Shown here one piece after another: positions 57,531 to 64,000 of a stretch of 64,000 nucleotides of DNA. Source of the DNA: Heterobasidion occidentale (Eukaryota; Basidiomycota; Agaricomycetes; Russulales; Bondarzewiaceae); contig JBCAQO010000002.1 in the NCBI GenBank assembly GCA_039111635.1, forward strand, positions 992,001-1,056,000, given 5' to 3'. A program made the position numbers and the translations under genes. Position 1 is the first letter of the stretch, and each line of letters starts with the position of its first letter. The notes under the pieces were generated by a model. It did no database searches. It saw only the letters and a program-made list of their open reading frames with translations, and was not told the DNA's origin.

Positions 57531-57687
57531 AAACCTGCGTCGAGTAGTTTTCTTCCCTGCCGAGGTCTTCATCAGCCGAATTTGTCTGTCGCACAGTTCC
57601 ACTATCTGGTTTCTGTCGAGTGCGAGTTGTAATTCCCGAGTAGACGGCTCCATGCCTCGGACTGCCAGTGGGTATTTCCTGTGGAAG
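57530..57687 (-). pseudogene. pol segment after chromodomain, frameshifted
   Basis: Reads FHRKYPLAVRGMEPSTREL, DRNQIVELCDRQIRLMKTSA and GKK, matching FYRRHPRAVKGMEAS of the first element. Then the extra A in GAAAACT breaks the first repeat unit. A compensating shift returns the frame for unit 2. Confidence 0.7.
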
Positions 57688-57787
57688 NNNNNNNNNNNNN
57701 NNNNNNNNNNNNNNNNNNNNNNNNNNNNNNNNNNNNNNNNNNNNNNNNNNNNNNNNNNNNNNNNNNNNNNNNNNNNNNNNNNNNNNN
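57688..57787. other. assembly gap, 100 N
   Basis: Run of 100 N at the expected place of the chromodomain. Confidence 0.99.
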
Positions 57788-57949
57788 TCGCGTCTCCGAG
57801 CCTGTCATCGTTCATGAGGGACATTTGGAGGTACACGCGGTCACATCCACTGATGTTGTCGACAGGGAGAATTATCCTCCGCCTTTATTGCTGCGCTTTT
57901 CCCGAAAGTCTACCCCGCACCTCCCGGCAGTGAATTCTTAAGAGGGCAC

Positions 57950-59880
57950 TGGATAGCACCAGAAACCTTTCAATCTGAAGAAATGCTCATTGTCTCTCCG
58001 GGACGCTTGCGTACTTAGACAGCATCAAGGAAACGACTTCGGGAGGTTGGGCTCCCTATGCGCGTTTGACGTAGACCTCTGGCTATCGACACTGGCTTCT
58101 TGCGGGTATCTCACGTCAAGCTTCATCCGCTCACTGAGATATGGTTGCTAGCCATTTTGGAATGGAAGGCCTTGAAGTCGAGGCGTTGCGGAGGTGGTTT
58201 GCAGCATGGGTGTGTTCCGTCTCAGTTGGAATAGCATGGGGGTCAGCAGAAGATGCGCCAATGCTGAACGCCGTACGAATGAAACCTCGTCCCAACGGGT
58301 GGACGGAGACAAACTCCTCATAGGCGAGCGACAAGACTCTCTCTCCTTTGGCCAGCTATATCAGGAGCGGGTTCGATGGTCCTGCGACAACCCTACGCAA
58401 GAGCTTGTGGCGTATGGTGGCCTGGCTGGCGCCTGTCATCCATTTTGGGTCCAAGGACATAGTTCGGAGCTACCTGGAGGGGCCAAGTGAGGCATACATG
58501 TTGGGGTGAACGATACACAGCTGGATCAGATCGCGAATCGGAGTGCCCAGAAGATGAAGGAGCGATCGGCTCTCAAATTACTCCTGGGGTTCACGGCGCT
58601 ACAGGGAAGTGTCCTGTGGCCCAGCATGGCCCTCTGGCGTGCCAGCTACCTCGAATGGTCGTGGTCGTCATCTGCGAGACATGGTTTCAAGACATGTTGA
58701 CGCGTCTCATGACGGCGAATTGACGTCGAACTTCTGTGCTGTGGTACTACACATTGCGGGGCCGGATAAGCCGTGAACGTGGGCGAATAAAAAACGTCTG
58801 GGAGCTGACAAACAGCTGGCGACCGTCCGGACGTACAATCAAGACGTCGTCCTGGCTTCCGCGTTGCATACCCCAGGAATAACTAAAGTAGCACATAAGT
58901 TGTAAGTAGAATTCTTGATCCTGTCAGGCTGGCGGACGTCATTTTGAGATCGTGCTGCTGAGGATTCCGAGCATGTTTCTTCTTGTTGAACCTTGAACTG
59001 GACTACATATCCAAACTTCTCCTTGTTATCGATGTATTCTCGATTGCTGGCTCTTTCTCACAAATGATTTTGTCTCATCGCCAAAGGGCCTTGTCATTAT
59101 ATACACGTCGTAATCATGGTCTGCTTTCAGGAGTCTCAGTGAAATTACGAGCTACAAAGAGCGATTCACAGCTCTCGGGCACCCTTGGGACCTGTCGGGT
59201 GGGGAAGGGGGAAGTGTGACACGGGAACGCCCGAAATGTGAAAAGCGCTCCTGCCCGCGATATTGATCACCGCCCTCACCAGGCATCTCGACTGTTTCTC
59301 CACCACCTTCCTGGAACCAGTAGGCCTTCCTCCTATAGATGTCGAAGAGCCGCCGTTCGCAAGGTATGTGGACCCACCTCAAGGAATTGGCACCTCAGAC
59401 TTTTTTTTCGCAGCGCCTGATCAACGGGTCGTCTCTTTCTTATTATCCTTCGACGTTCGAAAGCCTTATCCAGACTATGAAAAATCTGCGCGGCTGGACT
59501 GCATGCAACTATGACGAAGCTGTACACAGATGTGTACTATAGGCATCTTTCAACGCATGTCTCGAGACCTTCACTATGGTCAGTCAGGGTTGGATTGGCG
59601 AGGCTTGGAGGGCTTGGCACCCAGAGTTTTCCTTCGGGAGTTATCTATGCTTCCCAGGGATAGGAGTGGAGATTTTCACCCACTAGCAATTATTCGGAGG
59701 AATCGGAGGTAGGTGATGGCCTTTTGCTCGAAGGCTTGAGTTTACATTGTTCCCAACTCGTAGAACTTGTCTCGACTCATTCGCGCTCGAGTAGCCCTGG
59801 GTCCGTTATGCATCTGCGATCCCCCAGGTTCTAGCGACACCAGCTGTAATCACAGACAGGGCTTCTTCACCCTTCTTTGG
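57950..59880. other. no gene recognised
   Basis: Short plus-strand ORFs. 59263-59514 reads GLPPIDVEEPPFARYVDPPQ and DFFFAAPDQRVVSFLLSF, which looks protein-like but matches no family I know. Probably a decayed repeat-family gene. Confidence 0.4.
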
Positions 59881-59884
59881 CAAG

Positions 59885-60098
59885 AGCGTAGTGGACTCCA
59901 ATGTTGTCAGCATAGTGCTGAGCCGTCTGGTGCGCCGACAACTAATGGGAGTGTCTTCTCAGCGTCATCATCGCCGGCACTCAATGGCAAAAGCGTAGTG
60001 GACTTGAATGTTGTCAGCTATAGTGTTGAGGCGTCTGGTTCGCTGACGACTGATGGGAGTCTTATCTCAGTGTCATCATCACCGGCACTCAGCACGTT
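59885..60098 (+). repeat. tandem duplication, 107-bp period
   Basis: AGCGTAGTGGACT starts at 59885 and again at 59992. Both copies run through AATGTTGTCAGC, GTCTGGT, GACTAATGGGAGT-like and TCATCATC(G/A)CCGGCACTCA. An open frame spans both (59767-60168) but is not clearly coding. Confidence 0.85.
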
Positions 60099-60561
60099 CA
60101 GCTACTCACCCCATTTGCTGCTGAGCACTCTTGATGGTCTCGCCCTTGCTTTCCCTGGCAGGTGCTAGTGCTATCCGTTCTCCATTGCCATCGCACCAAA
60201 GCGCTGGGTAGATTCCTTACGGTAGCTAACCTTTTTTTGATTTGTCGTTAGCCTGGGAGTGCTTGCCTCATTCTCTCTTAGCTCGGTCTTTTACATTACA
60301 GCGGTTTTGGATGATATGGTGTGTTGATGATGATGGATGGAGGACTACACTTCTGATTTGTTTAGAAATCTTCTTACGCGCATGCTGGCTCGTTCAGCGT
60401 ATTATACGTTACTTTGAATGAATTCAGATACTCAAAAGGATATCAGATTGCTTGATCGAAATCAACACCGATTGGCGACGCTGATCGGAGTTTGTCGGAA
60501 TCCGAATCACGAGCGTCGATGTTGAACATCTGACAATGTGACCATCCTCCATCAATGTGAT

Positions 60562-61335
60562 GCAGCTTTCTGAGAGCGATTTCCTCCAGAATGCGCTGTT
60601 TCCAGGCACCTCATCAATGTGATGCAGCTTTTCTGAGAGCGATTTCCTCCAGAATTGCGCTGTTTCCAGGCCACCTCCATCTATTGTCCTGTCGAGCTTC
60701 TGAGAGTGACTTCCTCCAGAATTGCGCTGTTTCCAGGCCACCTCCATCTATTGTACTGTCGAGCTTTCTGAGAGCGGACTTTCCTCCAGAATTGCGCTGT
60801 TCAGCCACCTCCATCTATTGTCCTATCGAGCTTTCTGAGAGCGACTTTCTCCAGAATTGCGCTGTTCCAGGCCACCTACCATCTATTGTCCTGTCGAGCT
60901 TTTCTGAGAGCGACTTCCTCCAGAATTGCGCTGTTTCCAGGCCACCTCCATCTATTGTCCTATCGAGCTGTTCTGAGAGCGACTTCCTCCAGAATTGCGC
61001 TGTTCCAGGCCACCTCCATCTATTGTCCTGTCGAGCTTTCTGAGAGCGACTTTCCTCCAGAATTGCGCTGTTCCAGGCCACCTCCATCTATGTCCGTCGA
61101 GCTTTCTGAGAGCGACTTTCTACCAGAATTGCGCTGTTTCCAGGCCACCTCCATCTATTGTCCTGTCGAGCTTCTGAGAGCGACTTTCCTCCAGAATTGC
61201 GCTGTTTCCAGGCCACCTCATCTATTGTCTGTCGGAGCTTTATGAGAGCGGATTTCCTCCAGAAATTGCAGCTGTTCCAGGCCACCTCCATTTTGTCCGT
61301 CGAGCTTTCTGAGAGCGACTTTCCTCCAGAAAATG
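60562..61335. repeat. 12-copy minisatellite, 60-66-bp units
   Basis: Units hold CTGAGAGCGA(C/T)TT(T)CCTCCAGAATTGCGCTGTTTCC with the linker AGGCCACCTCCATCTATTGT and GTCGAGCTT. I count 12 GAGAG cores from 60571 to 61310. One-base differences between units are mostly in T, C and G runs. Confidence 0.92.
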
Positions 61336-61419
61336 TGTTGCTTGTAGTCCCTCATTCTTGCGTGCCACCCTACCATCAAGCGGCTGTAGTCAGATGGCGT
61401 CGCGTGGCTGTTGGGACAC

Positions 61420-62935
61420 TCTGAGAGCGATCATCCTCTTAGAAGGCATTGTCCTCATCTACCTCCGACGAGCAGCCTTCCGAGAGCGACTTTCCTCCAG
61501 AAATGCCGTGCCTGTAGGCCGTCGTTCTTTTGCGCTCACCCATTTCCATATATCTCGTGTGAGCACCTTCCTCCAGAAAAATGCGTTACTCAAAATGCTG
61601 TCATTCTTTCTGATTCACCCACGGCCGGAGTCAGACGGCGGCTGCGCGTTTCGCGGATGTTGAGACACATATCTGAGAGCGACCTTCTCCAGAAATGTGT
61701 GTCCTGTCTATCACCCGACGAGCAGCTTTTGAGAGTGCTTCCTCCAGAACTGCATTGTTCTTTAGCCGTGATTTTTGTGACCACTGGGCAGCGCGTTGCT
61801 TCTACGCGTTCCATATTATGACGGAAGTTTCCACGACGAGAACTGGACCTACGAAACGCGATGTTGTTGAGACCATCCCTTGAGTGAAGAGAAGGCGGGA
61901 CTGGGCACTGCGCTGGTCTCCGATCGTCGCTCCACATTACCGAGCGATGAGTCTTCTTTGCCACAGGCAGAGGATATCTTTCCTCCGGTCTTTCACCTCA
62001 ATTTTCTGGTCGAAGAAGCCTGGCCTTGTGCTTATACCTGGACTCTCCTTCTCTACGAACTCACCAGTCGCACGAGGGATTCACACTGACTCCGCATGCT
62101 TGTTGTTCAGCCATCTCAGAGGCATCCACATCCTAACAGTCGTCCACATCGTCGTCGAATGCGTTGTTATCGAGGAGGAGCTCTGACAGGTGAGTACATG
62201 TTGATCACTACTGTAGCATTGATGCTAATTGGATGTGGTAGATGCCCTTCCTACGGGCTGATCGGTATGAATGCCGAGCTGACGTGACAGTACATCGAGT
62301 TTGTGCGGACCGCCTCGCTCATTGCCCTCGGTGGCGAAAAAGCATTACAATGCGACAAATCCCATCGACTTTCATGATCGCTTTGCAGAGCCATCTGTTT
62401 GAGAAGCCGGCGTCGCTGTGACCTCCGCCTCTGCGTCGTCAAAGAAGGTTTGCATTGCGAGTGGGTTTGAACAACTCATAAATTTGCGATGTCACTTACA
62501 CGTCTTTCTAGCATTAATGGCAATGTTGTTCTCCGCATCGGACTGTCACATTTGGTCACTCTTCGCTGTCACCTCATGTCGCCTGGGGCTAGACCGTGAC
62601 ATTGTTTCTTCTGGATCTTTTACCTGGATACATACATATGGATATCGTCGCGCGTTTTGCGACTGCCGAGACGTCTCTGAGAGTGGCCTCCTTCCTCCAG
62701 AAATACGGTGTCCCTATCTATCTCGTGCACTCTCTGAGAGCGATTTTTCCAGAAATGCGTTGTCCCCAGGCCGTCGTGCTTTGCGTCTCATATTTCCACC
62801 GAGCAGCCGTGATCAGACGTTGTCGCGCGTTTCGGGGCTGTCGCGCCACATTCAAACCATTTTCCACAACGTTGCTATTCTCACATAACCATCCATCCCC
62901 GCCGAAGCTTTCTGAGAGTGATCTTCCTCTAGAAA
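61420..62935. repeat. dispersed single copies of minisatellite core
   Basis: GAGAG(C/T)G...TCCTCCAGAA-like cores without the linker occur near 61425, 61485, 61675, 61732, 62683, 62733 and 62912. Spacing is irregular and sequence between them is unrelated. No gene is supported in this interval. Confidence 0.75.
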
Positions 62936-64000
62936 TGCTGTGTCTTCAGGCTAAACGCGCACCCCATGTACAGCCGGCGGGTTCAGCCACCGACCCACAC
63001 ACATCGTGCGCGCGGCCTCGAGATTTGATGATATACTTCCACGCAGGCGCCGAGGACCGACCCGCCTGTCAAATCCACGGGACGCCCTCACGCTGCGACG
63101 CCTGGCCAGGATCGGAGAAAGAGAGACGCTGCAATGATGCCTTCGCGGAACCGCCTGACTTCTTCCTGGCCAGCGATCAATGACCCAGATGAGGCCAGCA
63201 CGGGACGATGGACGGTGAAACCGATACACACCACAGTAAGCCCACCTGGCCGTCTCGTCACCCGCCTTCTCGATGAGCGCGCGCGACCACTTCCCCCCTT
63301 CGCTTTCGGCTGTCCGATTGGGAGGGGTTTCGTGCCCTTGTACATGGCCTTCTGCTGAGGGAGGTGCTCGCGTTGGAGTGGAGGTCAGTGACATGGAGGG
63401 GACGGGGAGGAGGGATGGCAACGCCGGGGCGGACGTTTCGACCATGGGAACGATTGGGGGGAATGAGATGAGTCTGACCAAAGACGACGGCGAGCAGAGG
63501 AGTCAGCTGAGACTCGCCACTATCTAGATTGAAAACGTTGAGGGGGGATCGGCGAGTGATGAGTGTGGGTCTACACAGGCGAGTGGTTATGGATGGATGG
63601 CTGTGGTTTCGGGGACTTGCGCTGCAGCCTTGCGAGTTGGCGAGGTGTAACCAAATGCAGATTCGTCGCTGGAGTGGAGGGAGTATGAGGAGGAGCAGTT
63701 GCAGTGGCCCTGCGGATGCCTTGCAGGCGCGCCTCGAGCGGGACGGGACGTGATGAGCTTCGGGGAGCGTGGTCACCGCGTCGTCGACGCGCGCTTAGAT
63801 GGAAGCCCCCCATTGAGGAGTGTGTGCCCGGACCAGGACTGACACAAGCGATGCATTCTGCCTCGACGACGCTTGTTCAGAGCTGAGAGGCGTGAGCACC
63901 ACTGACAGTAGAGATTGGTAGATCCCGAGAAGGTGCGACATAAGCGAGACCCAAACGCTGAACGAGCGCCCAATCCTCAACTTTGCGTGAAGACCAAACC
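62840..64000 (-). repeat. long inverted repeat, right arm
   Basis: Reverse complement of 27552-28700; continues past the window end. The arms differ mainly by one-base insertions and deletions, for example ACCAGGACTG here against CCAGACTG there. Confidence 0.9.

Larger units (their letters stand above)
54711..57945 (-). mobile_element. second chromovirus, 5'-truncated
   Basis: Minus-strand Ty3/chromovirus 3' part. From 5' to 3': a short pol piece, an assembly gap hiding the chromodomain, the pol tail with tandem repeats, a small overlapping ORF, a polypurine tract and a 3' LTR. No integrase, RT or 5' LTR lies upstream of 57945. It lies directly beside the minisatellite. Confidence 0.8.

Noticed and set aside
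60562..61335. CRISPR-like spacing of repeats
   Set aside because: The linkers are themselves repeated, units are contiguous, and the genome is eukaryotic; it is a minisatellite.

Overview
The window reads as nuclear DNA of a filamentous basidiomycete, most likely an Agaricomycete. Genes are cut by many 45-65 nt introns with GTNNGT...AG borders, and the families present are typical of mushrooms: fungal trehalose phosphorylase, a Plavaka-type transposase, a SWIM-finger MULE transposase, an OTT_1508-like deaminase gene, chromodomain Ty3 elements and the HCDIKPQN kinase family. It is a draft assembly with three 100-N gaps (5179-5278, 28701-28800, 57688-57787). Several otherwise intact genes are broken by one base at or next to a homopolymer, so many apparent frameshifts are probably consensus errors.

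Layout. 1-5.2 kb: Ty3/chromovirus remains in the order integrase-chromodomain, accessory ORF, LTR, gag, with one LTR shared by two element fragments. 6.0-14 kb: host genes, namely a CIA2/MIP18-type iron-sulfur assembly factor, a hypothetical gene, RAD18 and a small four-exon gene. 14.7-25.3 kb: a complete-looking Plavaka transposase, a deaminase-family gene and a degenerate repeat-family gene, with a paired 15-bp motif upstream of the two minus-strand genes. 25.7-31.5 kb: GC-rich imperfect repeats, one arm of a long inverted repeat, and a tandem duplication. 31.6-37.0 kb: a proline-rich gene and an intact eight-exon MULE transposase. 37-41 kb: small hypothetical genes and a broken SCO1 fragment. 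42.3-49.4 kb: trehalose phosphorylase and a TFIIB/Brf-like gene, divergent across about 200 bp. 50.5-51.5 kb: a protein kinase. 53-58 kb: a minisatellite interrupted by a solo LTR of the first Ty3 family, then a 5'-truncated second chromovirus on the minus strand. 58-64 kb: gene-poor, with a 12-copy minisatellite, scattered copies of its core, and the second arm of the inverted repeat.

How it fits together. The conserved genes are independent housekeeping functions: translesion DNA damage tolerance (RAD18), cytosolic Fe-S delivery (CIA2), trehalose breakdown (trehalose phosphorylase) and probably Pol III or general transcription (Brf-like). Everything between them is transposon or repeat. The most unusual material is in the Ty3 elements: a putative self-priming site, a post-pol accessory ORF with its own TATA box, and a pol C-terminal tail that carries one copy of a GKKLLATG motif in one element and four tandem 32-residue copies in the other.
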